Shown here: in pieces, positions 38,318-47,026 of the stretch | Numbering within the stretch: the first letter of the stretch is position 1 | Layout: each line of letters starts with the position of its first letter | Source of the DNA: Panacagrimonas sp052389915 | Lineage (GTDB): Bacteria > Pseudomonadota > Gammaproteobacteria > Nevskiales > Nevskiaceae | NCBI GenBank assembly: GCA_052389915.1 | Contig: JBQTHL010000014.1 | Location: 186,001 to 250,000, forward strand | Direction of reading: 5' to 3' | DNA: 64,000 nucleotides | Program-made: the position numbers and the translations under genes | The notes under the pieces: generated by a model | What the model saw: the letters and a program-made list of their open reading frames with translations, nothing else | Told to the model about the DNA's origin: nothing | The model's database searches: none

Positions 38318-38362
38318 TTTTCGTTGTCGCGGGGCTTTCCCGCGGCGCGAGTCAGTGATACA

Positions 38363-38394
38363 GAAGGCCCGGACGGTGTCCGGGCCTTCGTCGT
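38363..38394 (+). terminator. Terminator of the rpsP operon
   Basis: GAAGGCCCGGAC and GTCCGGGCCTTC form a perfect 12-base stem with a GGT loop; the following CGTCGTTT is only partly T-rich. Confidence 0.85.
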
Positions 38395-38412
38395 TTCCGC
38401 GATGCCCCTATT

Positions 38413-38501
38413 CGTAGGAGGGGCTTCGCCCCGACCGGGCGCTTGCAGTGCGACCGAGGTTTGGGATTCGGGCCGTCGGTCGGGGCAAAGCCCCTCTTAC
38501 A
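38413..38501. repeat. REP-like element, GTAGGAGGGG family
   Basis: GTAGGAGGGGCTTCGCCCC left arm, GGGGCAAAGCCCCTCTTACA right arm, between rplS and boxA, which converge. Confidence 0.87.
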
Positions 38502-38513
38502 GGCACAGCAGGC

Positions 38514-39809
38514 TCAGTAGGTTTCCAGGTGCAGCCGACCTTCGGCTTTCAGCCGCGGGTGCAGTTCCTTCCACGCGATTCCATGGCTGTCGGCAGCGAA
38601 GCGCAGCGCGTCCATGACGCCGTCTTCCATACCCTTGAGGCCGCACACATAGATGTGCGTCGTATCGCTCGCCAGCAGCTTCGCGACCGCATCGACGCGC
38701 TCGCGCATCAAGTCCTGCACGTATTTCTTGGGCTGGCCTTGCGTGCGCGAGAACGCGAGATTGATATCGATGAAGTCTTTCGGAAGGCTCATCAGCGGAC
38801 CGAAGTACGGCAATTCTTCCGCAGTGCGAGCGCCGAAGAACAGCATCAGCTTGCCCTGGACACGAGCCTCGCGAAGCGAGTCCTTGCCCCCTCCCCCCCC
38901 GCGGGGGAGGGGGGGACCATCGGCGGAGCCGATGGTGGGGAGAGGGAAGCGCATACGGCGACGACGCTCTGTCATCGCACGCATCGGTGCAGAGCCGGTG
39001 CCGGTGCAGACCATCAGCAGGTTGGATTGGGGATCGTCGGCCATCAGGAAGGTGCTGCCGAACGGGCCAATCACCTTCACCTGATCACCCTTCTGCAAAT
39101 CGCATACGTAGTTCGAGCCGACGCCGCGTACCGGCTTGCCGTCGTGATCTGAGGTGACGCGCTTCACCGTGAGCGAGAGGTTGTTGTATTGCGGGCGTTC
39201 GCCGTCGCGCGGGCTGGCAATCGAGTACTGACGCGCGTGATGCGGCCGGCCATGCGCGTCGGCGCCCGGCGGGATGATGCCGATGGACTGGCCTTCCAGC
39301 ACCGGGAACAGCGAGGAGCCGAAGTCGAGCACCACGTGATGCGTGTCGCTGTCCTTGTCCGCGGCGGTCACACGGAAGTTGCCGACCACGGTCGCCATCG
39401 CCGGCTGTTTGATGGTGTGCAGGTTGACCGTAGGCTTGGGTGCCGACTTCGGTGCAATCGTTGAGCCGCGCGTGATGTCGAGTGGCGGCGGCGTGAAGCT
39501 CGCATCGTCCGTCGCGGCTTCCACGCCTTCCAGCGATTTTTCTTCCGGCAACTCGTCCCAGGTCAACTGCTCGTCAATCGAATAGGCCTCTGCCCGGAAC
39601 ACCTTTCGCCAGTTGTCGATGGACCCGGTCGGACACGGTGAAATGCAGGCGTTGCAGCCGTTGCAGATATCCGGGTTGACGACGTAGTTGCGCGAGTCGT
39701 GCGTGATGGCATCGACTGGGCAGGTCTCTTCGCAGGTGTTGCAGCGAATGCAGATGACCGGATCGATCAGGTGCTGCTTCATTACCTCAACTGGGGCGGC
39801 TGTGCTCAT
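38514..39809 (-). CDS. boxA: Benzoyl-CoA 2,3-epoxidase reductase subunit BoxA
   Basis: 431 residues. Two 4Fe-4S clusters at the N-terminus (CIRCNTCEETCP and CNGCNACISPCP) and an FAD/NADPH ferredoxin-reductase module at the C-terminus (ARQYSIASPRDGE for FAD, CTGTGSAPMRAM and YVCGLKGME for NADPH). It passes electrons from NADPH to the BoxB oxygenase. Residues about 288-309 form a Gly/Pro-rich insert encoded by a repeat (38885-38946) lying in frame after TERRRRM, where the family normally continues directly to KLMLFFGAR. Last gene of the leftward box operon. Confidence 0.95.
   Translation of the reverse strand: MSTAAPVEVMKQHLIDPVICIRCNTCEETCPVDAITHDSRNYVVNPDICNGCNACISPCPTGSIDNWRKVFRAEAYSIDEQLTWDELPEEKSLEGVEAATDDASFTPPPLDITRGSTIAPKSAPKPTVNLHTIKQPAMATVVGNFRVTAADKDSDTHHVVLDFGSSLFPVLEGQSIGIIPPGADAHGRPHHARQYSIASPRDGERPQYNNLSLTVKRVTSDHDGKPVRGVGSNYVCDLQKGDQVKVIGPFGSTFLMADDPQSNLLMVCTGTGSAPMRAMTERRRRMRFPLPTIGSADGPPLPRGGGGGKDSLREARVQGKLMLFFGARTAEELPYFGPLMSLPKDFIDINLAFSRTQGQPKKYVQDLMRERVDAVAKLLASDTTHIYVCGLKGMEDGVMDALRFAADSHGIAWKELHPRLKAEGRLHLETY
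38885..38946. repeat. GC-rich inverted repeat inside boxA
   Basis: A CCCCTCCCCCCCC tract, its GGGGGAGGGGGG complement, then the dyad CCATCGGC-GGA-GCCGATGG and GGGGAGAGGG. Read through in frame by boxA. A block with the same CCCTCTCCC/GGGAGAGGG ends lies between flaG and fliC (58248-58302). Confidence 0.8.
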
Positions 39810-39816
39810 AACTCAG

Positions 39817-40104
39817 TCAGTCCTGATGGCTGGCCAGTTTCCGATACTTCATCAGACGACGTCGGAACGGCACGAGGAAGGCATGCCACATCACAAAGCC
39901 CCATACCCAGCCACCCAAAATAGACACCACGGCCACGAACAGCGAGAAGCCGATACCACCTGAGCGGTGGAACGAATAAACCAAAAAGCAAGCACTCGGA
40001 ACTCCGACTGCGAGCGCACCAAAGACCGCCATATTGCGCCTAGACCGGCCAAACCAAGGGCCGCGATTTGGATCCTGCTGTGGAGTCATCGAAGGCGAAC
40101 TCAT
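39817..40104 (-). CDS. Small two-helix membrane protein in the box operon
   Basis: 95 residues with two hydrophobic helices (about 25-43 and 51-72) separated by FHRSGG, and charged ends (RRNM; RRRLMKYRKL). No family recognised. ATG 40104 is used; a TTG three codons earlier is possible. It sits between boxB (13 bases) and boxA (7 bases) on the same strand, so it is part of the operon. It may help anchor the epoxidase reductase or handle substrate entry, which is inference only. Confidence 0.7.
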   Translation of the reverse strand: MSSPSMTPQQDPNRGPWFGRSRRNMAVFGALAVGVPSACFLVYSFHRSGGIGFSLFVAVVSILGGWVWGFVMWHAFLVPFRRRLMKYRKLASHQD

Positions 40105-40117
40105 CGAGTGCAAACGA

Positions 40118-41545
40118 TCAATTGAATCTTACGTACGGAATGTCGAGCGGCTGTTTATTGATGCCGGACAGCGGCGCGGAAATCCAGTTGGCGTACTGGC
40201 CCGGCTCGGCGACTCTGCCCATCAGCGAAGCCACGTAGGCGCGATCCGCGGCGGTCGGCATCCACTTGCCGACATTGGCGTCCCACTCGGCCTGCGTGAC
40301 GGGACGGCCATCCGGCGCGATGCGCACGCCCGACAGCGTGCCGATCTGGCGGTTGAACGCCTTGTGCGGGACCGTGAGCCGGAACGGCAGACCCGCCTTC
40401 TCGATCACCTTGTTCCAGCGGCCGACACCCGCCTCGGAATCCTTGATGAAGTCGTCCCGCAGCACTTCGTTCAGCGCGTTGAGCATCGGTACTTCCTTCG
40501 CGACGAGCTTCCCGTCCTGCACGTCGAGAATCTGATAACCCATGTCCTTGAGCACGTGGTCGTCCTGGCGCTTGCCCTCCTCGTAGCGACCCTTGAGACC
40601 GGAGCTGTAGAACGTCGCGGCGTTGGAAGACTGGTCCGCGCCGAACAGATCCAGCGTGACGCTGTAATGAAAGTTCAGATAACGCTGAAGCGTTTGCAGA
40701 TCGATGGCACCGAGCGCACGCACCTGGTCCGGCGCTTCCACGTTGTGCCTCTTCATCAGCTCGCAGGTCCGCGCGATTACGCGCGACACGCCGGACTCGC
40801 CCACAAACATGTGATGCGCTTCCTCGGTCAGCATGAACTTGGTCGTGCGCGCCAGCGGATCGAAGCTCGACTCGGCCAGCGCGCAGAGCTGGAACTTGCC
40901 GTCGCGGTCGGTGAAGTACGTGAACATGAAGAACGCCAGCCAGTCCGGCGTCTGCTCGTTGAATGCACCGAGGATGCGCGGGTTGTCGGTCTGGCCCGAG
41001 CGGCGCTGCAACAACGCGTCCGCTTCCTCGCGGCCATCGCGGCCGAAGTGGCGGTGCAGCAGATACACCATCGCCCAGAGGTGACGGCCTTCCTCGACGT
41101 TGATCTGGAACAGATTGCGCAAGTCGTATAGCGAAGGCGCGGTCAGGCCCAGGTGGCGCTGTTGTTCGACCGACGCAGGCTCGGTATCACCCTGCGTGAC
41201 GATGATGCGGCGCAGGTTCGCGCGATGCTCGCCGGGAACGTCCTGCCACACATCCTCGCCCTTGTGCTCGCCGAAATGAATCTTGCGGTCCTGCACTTGC
41301 GGCGAAAGGAAAATGCCCCAGCGATAGTCCGGCATCTTCACGTAGTCGAAGTGCGCCCACCCTGCCGGCTCAGCCGACACGGCGGTGCGCAGATACACGT
41401 CGTGCTGGTGCGAACCCTCCGGCCCCATGTCACCCCACCAGCTCAGGAAATTGGGCTGCCAGTTTTCGAGCGCACGCTGCAGCACGCGGTCGGACGATAG
41501 GTTCACGTTGTTGGGGATTTTCTGGCTGTAGTCGATGGTGGACAT
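40118..41545 (-). CDS. boxB: Benzoyl-CoA 2,3-epoxidase oxygenase subunit BoxB
   Basis: 475-residue diiron enzyme that epoxidises benzoyl-CoA with O2. Iron-ligand segments EEGRHLWAMVYLL and LTEEAHHMFVGE are visible. N-terminus IDYSQKIPNNVNLSSDR and the NFLSWWGDMGPEG segment are typical of BoxB. Receives electrons from BoxA. Between boxC and the small membrane protein gene. Confidence 0.97.
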   Translation of the reverse strand: MSTIDYSQKIPNNVNLSSDRVLQRALENWQPNFLSWWGDMGPEGSHQHDVYLRTAVSAEPAGWAHFDYVKMPDYRWGIFLSPQVQDRKIHFGEHKGEDVWQDVPGEHRANLRRIIVTQGDTEPASVEQQRHLGLTAPSLYDLRNLFQINVEEGRHLWAMVYLLHRHFGRDGREEADALLQRRSGQTDNPRILGAFNEQTPDWLAFFMFTYFTDRDGKFQLCALAESSFDPLARTTKFMLTEEAHHMFVGESGVSRVIARTCELMKRHNVEAPDQVRALGAIDLQTLQRYLNFHYSVTLDLFGADQSSNAATFYSSGLKGRYEEGKRQDDHVLKDMGYQILDVQDGKLVAKEVPMLNALNEVLRDDFIKDSEAGVGRWNKVIEKAGLPFRLTVPHKAFNRQIGTLSGVRIAPDGRPVTQAEWDANVGKWMPTAADRAYVASLMGRVAEPGQYANWISAPLSGINKQPLDIPYVRFN

Positions 41546-41573
41546 CTCAGGCTCCGTCTGAATTTGGAATCTC

Positions 41574-41662
41574 GTAGGGCGGGTTAGCCGCGGGCTTCTT
41601 CGCGGCGTAACCCGCCTTTCGCGGAAGGCGGGTTACGCGATAAAGCCGCTAACCCGCCCTAC
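41574..41662. repeat. Inverted repeat between boxB and boxC that supplies the boxC stop codon
   Basis: GTAGGGCGGGTTAGCCGC at the left and GCGG-like GCTAACCCGCCCTAC at the right, with an inner AACCCGCC-TTTCGCGGAA-GGCGGGTT hairpin. The TAG inside the right end (minus strand) is the boxC stop. Confidence 0.88.
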
Positions 41663-43320
41663 ACCCGCTGAAAATCGAACGCGGCCTTCTCGCCCTTGCC
41701 GTAAACCTTGAGCGCGCCCTTCTCGCCGACTGCGTTGGGGCGGATGAAGATCCAGTTCTGCCAGGCGGACAGGCGACCGAACACTCGCGTCTCCATGGTC
41801 TCGGTGATGCCGAAACGCAGGTTCGCTTCGAGCCCCGTGAGGGCATCGGGAGAAAGGCTGGCGCGCTCTTCCAGCGCGATGCGGATTTCGTCGTCCCAGT
41901 CGATGTCGTCGGGCGCGCCGGTGACCAGGCCCAGCTTCTGTGCTTCGTCCGGTTCGATGGTGCGGCCTTGTGCTGCACGCACGGCTTCGATTTCCGCTGC
42001 GTTGTCGTAGAAGCGCTGCGCAATACGCGACTTGCCGTTGACCATCGGATAGGTGCCGAAGTTGAGCGCCGACACCTGCAACGCCGGCGCATTTTCCGGC
42101 AGCGCCTGGACGTAGCTGCGATCCGCAGCGAGCGCAATTTCCAGCAAAGTGCCGGCGAAGCACGAGCCCTGCTCGATCAGCGCGAACAGGGTGCGCGAGG
42201 ACACGTCCAGGCGTGCCAGGCAGCGACGCAGGAACCCGAGGGTCTCGCGCACAAACCAGTGATTCTTGTGGGCTTCGAGGGTGGCATCGCAGGCGAGCAC
42301 AGCCTTGGCATCGCCGACGGTGCGTAGCAGCCAGGTTCCGATCTCCAACTCGTTGGTACGCAGCGACAACAACGCGTCGTCCAGCTCGCGCGCCAGCCGC
42401 AGCGGCCACCAGTTCACGCCCGCCTTCAGAATGCCTTCGATGTCGGTCGGCTGAGGAGCGTCCGGCCCCTTCACCGTGAGATTGGCAAGGCGTCGGCCGT
42501 GATCGATCTGCACCGAAACGTAGCGGTATTCGAGGGCGTCAGCAGTGTGGCTACGATCCAGCGGCGTGAGCTTGACGCCCTGCGCGTCCGCCGGACGATC
42601 GCTCAGCGCAGCCAGTTCCAGCGCACGCTTCTTGATCGTGTCGGCGAACACCGCGGGCTTGGCGATTTCATCGACCAGCTTCCAGTCCTTCGCACGCTGG
42701 CCGCGTACGCCTTCCACACTGGTGCAGAAAATATCGGCGAGGTCGTGACGTACCTTGCGCTTGTCGGTGACTCTCGTGAGGCCACCGGTTCCAGGCAGCA
42801 CGCCGAGCAGCGGCACTTCCGGCAGCGAGACGGCGGAAGAACGGTCATCCACGAGATAAATCTCGTCGCAGGCCAGCGCCATCTCGTAGCCGCCGCCGGC
42901 GCAGGCGCCGTTCACGGCAGCAAGAAATTTCAGTCCCGAGTAACGGCTGCTGTCCTCGAAGCCGTTGCGCGTCTCGTTGGTGAACTTGCAGAAATTCACT
43001 TTCCAGGCGTGCGAGGACAAGCCCAGCATGAAGATATTGGCGCCCGAACAGAAGATTCGATCCTTCAGGCTGGTGACCAGCACGGTGCGCACCTCGGGGT
43101 GCTCGAAGCGGATGCGCTGCAGCGCGTCGTGCAGTTCGATGTCCACGCCCAGGTCATAGGAATTCAACTTCAGCTTGTAGCCGGGGGCCAGACCGGCGTC
43201 TTCGGCCACATCCATCGCCAGGGTCGCAATGGGGCCGTCGAAGCTCAAGCGCCAGTGGCGGTACTTCGAGGGTTCGGTCTGGTAGTCCACTTTCGGGACT
43301 TTCGGCGGCGACGGCTGCAT
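41659..43320 (-). CDS. boxC: 2,3-epoxybenzoyl-CoA dihydrolase BoxC
   Basis: 553-residue enzyme of the crotonase superfamily with two enoyl-CoA-hydratase-like halves (about 25-260 and 300-540). It opens the epoxybenzoyl-CoA ring with two waters to give 3,4-dehydroadipyl-CoA semialdehyde and formate. N-terminal segment YQTEPSKYRHWRLSFDG and the oxyanion-hole stretch NGACAGGGYEMALACDEI are typical. First gene of the leftward operon, next to the two TGCA-N6-TGCA operators. It ends inside a repeat. Confidence 0.96.
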   Translation of the reverse strand: MQPSPPKVPKVDYQTEPSKYRHWRLSFDGPIATLAMDVAEDAGLAPGYKLKLNSYDLGVDIELHDALQRIRFEHPEVRTVLVTSLKDRIFCSGANIFMLGLSSHAWKVNFCKFTNETRNGFEDSSRYSGLKFLAAVNGACAGGGYEMALACDEIYLVDDRSSAVSLPEVPLLGVLPGTGGLTRVTDKRKVRHDLADIFCTSVEGVRGQRAKDWKLVDEIAKPAVFADTIKKRALELAALSDRPADAQGVKLTPLDRSHTADALEYRYVSVQIDHGRRLANLTVKGPDAPQPTDIEGILKAGVNWWPLRLARELDDALLSLRTNELEIGTWLLRTVGDAKAVLACDATLEAHKNHWFVRETLGFLRRCLARLDVSSRTLFALIEQGSCFAGTLLEIALAADRSYVQALPENAPALQVSALNFGTYPMVNGKSRIAQRFYDNAAEIEAVRAAQGRTIEPDEAQKLGLVTGAPDDIDWDDEIRIALEERASLSPDALTGLEANLRFGITETMETRVFGRLSAWQNWIFIRPNAVGEKGALKVYGKGEKAAFDFQRV

Positions 43321-43346
43321 GACGGCTCCTCTGCTACTGCTGGTGA

Positions 43347-43374
43347 TGCACTATTATGCATGCACTATCATGCA
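43347..43374. promoter_or_regulatory. Two tandem BoxR operators upstream of boxC
   Basis: TGCA-CTATTA-TGCA (43347-43360) is followed immediately by TGCA-CTATCA-TGCA (43361-43374). TGCA-N6-TGCA is the known BoxR operator of Azoarcus. Here two lie back to back, 27 bases before the boxC start, in the right place to block its promoter. Confidence 0.85.
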
Positions 43375-43392
43375 TGTCAAATGCCTTCGAAC

Positions 43393-44358
43393 CTACTCGT
43401 GCGTGGCCCGCATGCGGTCGATGGCGGTGGCGACCGACTTCATGCAGTGGTCCGGCGACTTGCCGCTGGTGTCGAACAACAGGTCCGCCTTGGCGTAGAA
43501 GGGCGTGCGCTCGTTGAGGATCATGCGCAGGTCTTCCATCGCCTGCTTGTTGCCCGCCATCGGCCGCAGATCGCCCTGGGCGATCACGCGCTGCATGTGT
43601 TCTTCCGGCGCGGCCGTGAGCCAGATGGTGTAGCACTTGGACAGCAGCAGGTTGAACGTGGCCGCTTCGGTGACGATCCCTCCGGGGGTGTCCATCACCG
43701 AGGCCTTGTGCGCATGCAAGGCCTCTTCCAGCGCGCGCCGCTCGTAGCGGCGGTAGGCCACCGGACCATACAGCGAGTGAATCTCGTCGGGCCGGCAACC
43801 GGCCAGGCGCTCAATTTCCTTGTTGAGATCGACGAACGGCCGGCCCATGTACTTCGCAAGGCCCCGTCCCAGCGTGGATTTTCCCGCCCCGCGCAACCCG
43901 ATGAGGGCGATGTGGTCGAGCCGGTGATTGCGCGTCTCCGGGCTGCCGAAGAGCTTCGCCAGCATCGTGCGCGCCTGTTCGAGCTGCGCCACCGATCGGC
44001 CGTGAAGCAGGTCGCGGATCAGCAACCATTCCGGCGAGTCGGTGGTTTCGTCGCCGAGCAGTTCGGCCAGCGAACAGTCGAGCGAGGTGGCGATCTGCCG
44101 CAGGATCAAAATCGAAGGATTGCCGTCGCCCGCTTCGAGATTGGCCAGGTGCCGCTCTGACACGTCCGCAATCTGCGCCAGTACCTTGCGCGTGATACCG
44201 CGCCGCGCCCGCAGCCGCCGCACTCTTAGACCCAGCGCTTGTTGCAACGGATCGCGCGCCTCGTCGGGCGCAGCCTCCGATGAGGCAAGACTCAGCGGCT
44301 TGGCCAGTGTCAACAGAACCCCCAGTAGCGCGGCGCGAACAAGACCCTTCGACCGCAT
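43393..44358 (-). CDS. boxR: BoxR-type transcriptional regulator (HTH plus shikimate-kinase-like domain)
   Basis: 321 residues as the longest frame. An XRE-type helix-turn-helix covers about 43-98 (LRARRGITRKVLAQIADVSERHLANLEAG); a shikimate-kinase-like domain with P-loop GLRGAGKSTLG about 155-315 senses benzoyl-CoA in known BoxR proteins, relieving repression. The first 25 residues are oddly hydrophobic. A TTG at 44313 with GGGGG upstream gives a family-like N-terminus and may be the true start. Same strand as boxC; operators flank the gene on both sides. Confidence 0.92.
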   Translation of the reverse strand: MRSKGLVRAALLGVLLTLAKPLSLASSEAAPDEARDPLQQALGLRVRRLRARRGITRKVLAQIADVSERHLANLEAGDGNPSILILRQIATSLDCSLAELLGDETTDSPEWLLIRDLLHGRSVAQLEQARTMLAKLFGSPETRNHRLDHIALIGLRGAGKSTLGRGLAKYMGRPFVDLNKEIERLAGCRPDEIHSLYGPVAYRRYERRALEEALHAHKASVMDTPGGIVTEAATFNLLLSKCYTIWLTAAPEEHMQRVIAQGDLRPMAGNKQAMEDLRMILNERTPFYAKADLLFDTSGKSPDHCMKSVATAIDRMRATHE

Positions 44359-44369
44359 TCGACGTGCAA

Positions 44370-44383
44370 TGCACTATGATGCA
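44370..44383. promoter_or_regulatory. BoxR operator between boxR and the benzoate-CoA ligase gene
   Basis: TGCA-CTATGA-TGCA, the same core as the two copies near boxC (CTAT-A). An extra TGCA lies at 44365-44368. It is in the divergent promoter gap, so BoxR may control both itself and the ligase. Confidence 0.82.
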
Positions 44384-44493
44384 TTTTTACTCTCAAGTTT
44401 TAATCTGCGCAAGACGGACACGCCCTTGCAAGACGAAAACGCAATGAGCGTCACGGACAATGTGTGCAACATCATTCGCAACCTGGAGGAGAC

Positions 44494-46089
44494 ATGAAGG
44501 ACGTACAAATCGATGTGGCACCCGAACGTCTGAATTTCGCGGCGCACCTGATTGCGCTCAATGCGAGGCGCGCCGACAAGACCGCGTACATCGACAATTT
44601 CGGCGAACTGAGCTACGGCCATCTCGCCATCGCTGTGCGGCGCCTCGCCTCGCAGCTCATAGCTTTGGGCATTCGCCGCGAAGAGCGCGTGCTGCTGTGC
44701 GCGCACGACACCATGAACTGGCCGGTCGCTTTTATGGCCTGCCTGCACGCCGGCGTCGTGCCGGTTGCGGCTAACACCCTGCTGAGTGCGGACGATTACG
44801 CCTACATGATCGATCACAGTCGCGCGCGAGCCGTGATCGTTTCGCAGGGTTTGCTGTCCTGCTTGCAGGCTTCGATCGAAAAATCGGCGACCAGGCCCGC
44901 GCACCTGATCGTCTCGCACGGCGACGAGAATCTGCCGCAAGACGTGCTGCGCTTTGAAGACTTGGTCGTGGCGGGCAGCGAGCACGACGCGCCGGCCGAC
45001 ACGGGACGCGACGACATCGCGTTCTGGCTTTACTCCTCGGGCTCCACCGGAAAGCCCAAGGGCACGGTGCACACGCACGGCAATCTGTTCGCCACCGCAG
45101 CGACCTATGGCGCCAAGGTGCTCGGTTTGGGCGAGGACGACGTCACGTTCTCCGCCGCCAAGCTGTTCTTCGCTTACGGCCTGGGCAACGGACTCACGTT
45201 CCCGCTCAGCGTCGGTGCCACCGTGGTGCTGATGGCCGAGCGGCCGACGCCGGACGTGGTGTTCAAGCGCTTGATCGAGCGCCAGCCGACGGTGTTCTTC
45301 GGCGTGCCGACACTGTATGCGGCCATGCTTGCAACCTCGCTTCCGCCGCGCGAGTCGGTGCGTCTGCGTCGCTGCGCCTCGGCCGGCGAAGCGCTGCCGC
45401 GCGAAATCGGCGAGCGCTTCAATGCGCATTTCGGCTGCCCGATTCTCGATGGCATCGGCTCCACCGAGATGCTGCACATCTTCTTGTCCAACCGCGCCGA
45501 CAATCTGCGTTACGGCACCAGCGGCAAGCCGGTGCCCGGCTACGAATTGCAGTTGCTCGACGACACGGGTTCGCCCGTTGCGGACGGCGAAGTCGGCGAT
45601 CTCTACGTCAAGGGCGACAGCAGTGCGCTGATGTACTGGGGCAGCCGCGAGAAATCGCGCAGCACCTTCCTCGGCACCTGGACCAGGACCGGCGACAAGT
45701 ACGTGCGCGATACAGAGGGCTGGTACACCTACTCCGGCCGCTCCGACGACATGCTCAAGGTCAGCGGCCAGTACGTCTCGCCGTTCGAGGTCGAGAGTTG
45801 CCTGATGCAACACGAGTCCGTGCTCGAAGCTGCGCTCATCGGCATCACCGACGCCGACGGCCTGGTCAAATCGAAAGCCTTCGTCGTGCTCAAGCCCGGG
45901 GTGGAAGGCAGCGATTCGCTGGCCGTCGAGATCAAGCGCTTCGTCAAAGAGCGCCTGGCGCCGCACAAGTATCCGCGGCGCGTCGACTTCATCGCGGAGC
46001 TGCCGAAGACCCCGACCGGCAAGATTCAGCGGTTCCGCTTGCGCGAACTGGAAGCAGGCAAGGTGCAGGAACCCGCAGCGCGAGAATAA
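44494..46089 (+). CDS. bclA: Benzoate-CoA ligase
   Basis: 531-residue AMP-forming acyl-CoA synthetase that activates benzoate, the first step of the box pathway. Adenylate motif YSSGSTGKPKG, YGTSGKPVPGY, the YSGRSDDMLK hinge and catalytic Lys in TPTGKIQRF are present. N-terminus NFAAHLIALNARR matches benzoate-CoA ligases. ATG 44494 has GGAGGAG 2-9 bases upstream. Divergent from boxR, with a BoxR operator between them. Confidence 0.93.
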   Translation: MKDVQIDVAPERLNFAAHLIALNARRADKTAYIDNFGELSYGHLAIAVRRLASQLIALGIRREERVLLCAHDTMNWPVAFMACLHAGVVPVAANTLLSADDYAYMIDHSRARAVIVSQGLLSCLQASIEKSATRPAHLIVSHGDENLPQDVLRFEDLVVAGSEHDAPADTGRDDIAFWLYSSGSTGKPKGTVHTHGNLFATAATYGAKVLGLGEDDVTFSAAKLFFAYGLGNGLTFPLSVGATVVLMAERPTPDVVFKRLIERQPTVFFGVPTLYAAMLATSLPPRESVRLRRCASAGEALPREIGERFNAHFGCPILDGIGSTEMLHIFLSNRADNLRYGTSGKPVPGYELQLLDDTGSPVADGEVGDLYVKGDSSALMYWGSREKSRSTFLGTWTRTGDKYVRDTEGWYTYSGRSDDMLKVSGQYVSPFEVESCLMQHESVLEAALIGITDADGLVKSKAFVVLKPGVEGSDSLAVEIKRFVKERLAPHKYPRRVDFIAELPKTPTGKIQRFRLRELEAGKVQEPAARE

Positions 46090-46107
46090 ACGGATGGGCG
46101 CTCGCTC

Positions 46108-46947
46108 TTGAACACCGTGCTGACGCAAATCCTATCGATCGAACACGCGGGTCGAACGCAAGACCTCGAATATCAGTGGCTGTCGGCCGAACGCAGGGAA
46201 GCGCCGCTGCTGGTCTTTCTGCACGAAGGCCTGGGCTCTGTCGGGATGTGGCGCGACTACCCGCGCCGCTTGTGCGAGGCCGGCGGATTCCGCGGCCTGG
46301 TTTACTCGCGGCCTGGCTACGGACGTTCCACGCCAAGGCCGGCTGACGAACACTGGCCGGCCACCTTCATGCACACGCAGGCCTGCGAGGTGCTGCCTGC
46401 ATTTCTGTCGGCGCTCGGCATCGACACCAAGCACGACAGACCCTGGCTGTTCGGGCACAGCGACGGTGGATCGATTGCCTTGCTTCACGCCGCTCGCTTT
46501 CCGGATCGCGTGCGCGGCGTCATCGCGTTGGCGCCACACCTGTTCGTCGAAGACCTGAGCGTGAACAGCATCGCCAAGGTGCGAACGGCGTACCTGGAAA
46601 CCGACTTGCGCATGAGGCTCGCGCGCTATCACGACGACGTGGATTCCGCGTTCTGGGGCTGGAACGACATCTGGCTCAATCCTGCGTTCCGTCATTGGAA
46701 TATCGAAGCGGATCTCGCCGGCCTGCCTTGCCCCGTGCTCGCCGTGCAGGGCGAGAACGACGAGTACGGCACGATGGCGCAGATCGAGTCGATTGCGCGG
46801 CTGGCGCCGCAAGCGCAATTGCTGAAACTTGCGGACTGCGGCCACTCGCCTCATCGCGATCAGCCCGATGTGTTGACCGACGCAGTCGTGCGCTTTGTTC
46901 GAGGAGAAACACTTTCTGCCACGAATCACACGGATGAACACGGATGA
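46108..46947 (+). CDS. Alpha/beta hydrolase in the box cluster
   Basis: 279 residues. Nucleophile elbow GHSDGG (Ser about 119), acid residue in GENDEYGT and His in DCGHSPHRD complete a triad; LVFLHEGLGSVGMWRDYP carries the oxyanion hole. Similar hydrolases often accompany aromatic-CoA gene clusters, perhaps clearing dead-end lactones or CoA thioesters (inference). It starts with TTG 18 bases after the ligase stop; a GTG three codons later is possible. The last residues, from about NHTDEHG, are encoded by a dispersed repeat. Confidence 0.85.
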   Translation: MNTVLTQILSIEHAGRTQDLEYQWLSAERREAPLLVFLHEGLGSVGMWRDYPRRLCEAGGFRGLVYSRPGYGRSTPRPADEHWPATFMHTQACEVLPAFLSALGIDTKHDRPWLFGHSDGGSIALLHAARFPDRVRGVIALAPHLFVEDLSVNSIAKVRTAYLETDLRMRLARYHDDVDSAFWGWNDIWLNPAFRHWNIEADLAGLPCPVLAVQGENDEYGTMAQIESIARLAPQAQLLKLADCGHSPHRDQPDVLTDAVVRFVRGETLSATNHTDEHG

Positions 46948-46999
46948 AAGCGAAACATCCCAAACGCTTTTACTCCGTGTTCATCCGTGTAATCCGTGG
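46920..46999. repeat. Dispersed inverted repeat (ACACGGATGAACACGGA type)
   Basis: CACGAATCACACGGATGAACACGGA at the left and its near-complement at the right (TCCGTGTTCATCCGTGTAATCCGTG). The left arm overlaps and supplies the stop codon of the hydrolase gene. Confidence 0.85.
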
Positions 47000-47026
47000 C
47001 GAATACCTTTTGTAGTAAGCGCCGAT

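Noticed and set aside
42499..44160. 553-residue open frame on the plus strand
   Set aside because: Antisense to boxC and boxR; no recognisable domain, His/Arg/Gly-rich composition of a shadow frame.
44374..46128. 584-residue open frame on the minus strand
   Set aside because: Antisense to the benzoate-CoA ligase; no domain and no ribosome site.
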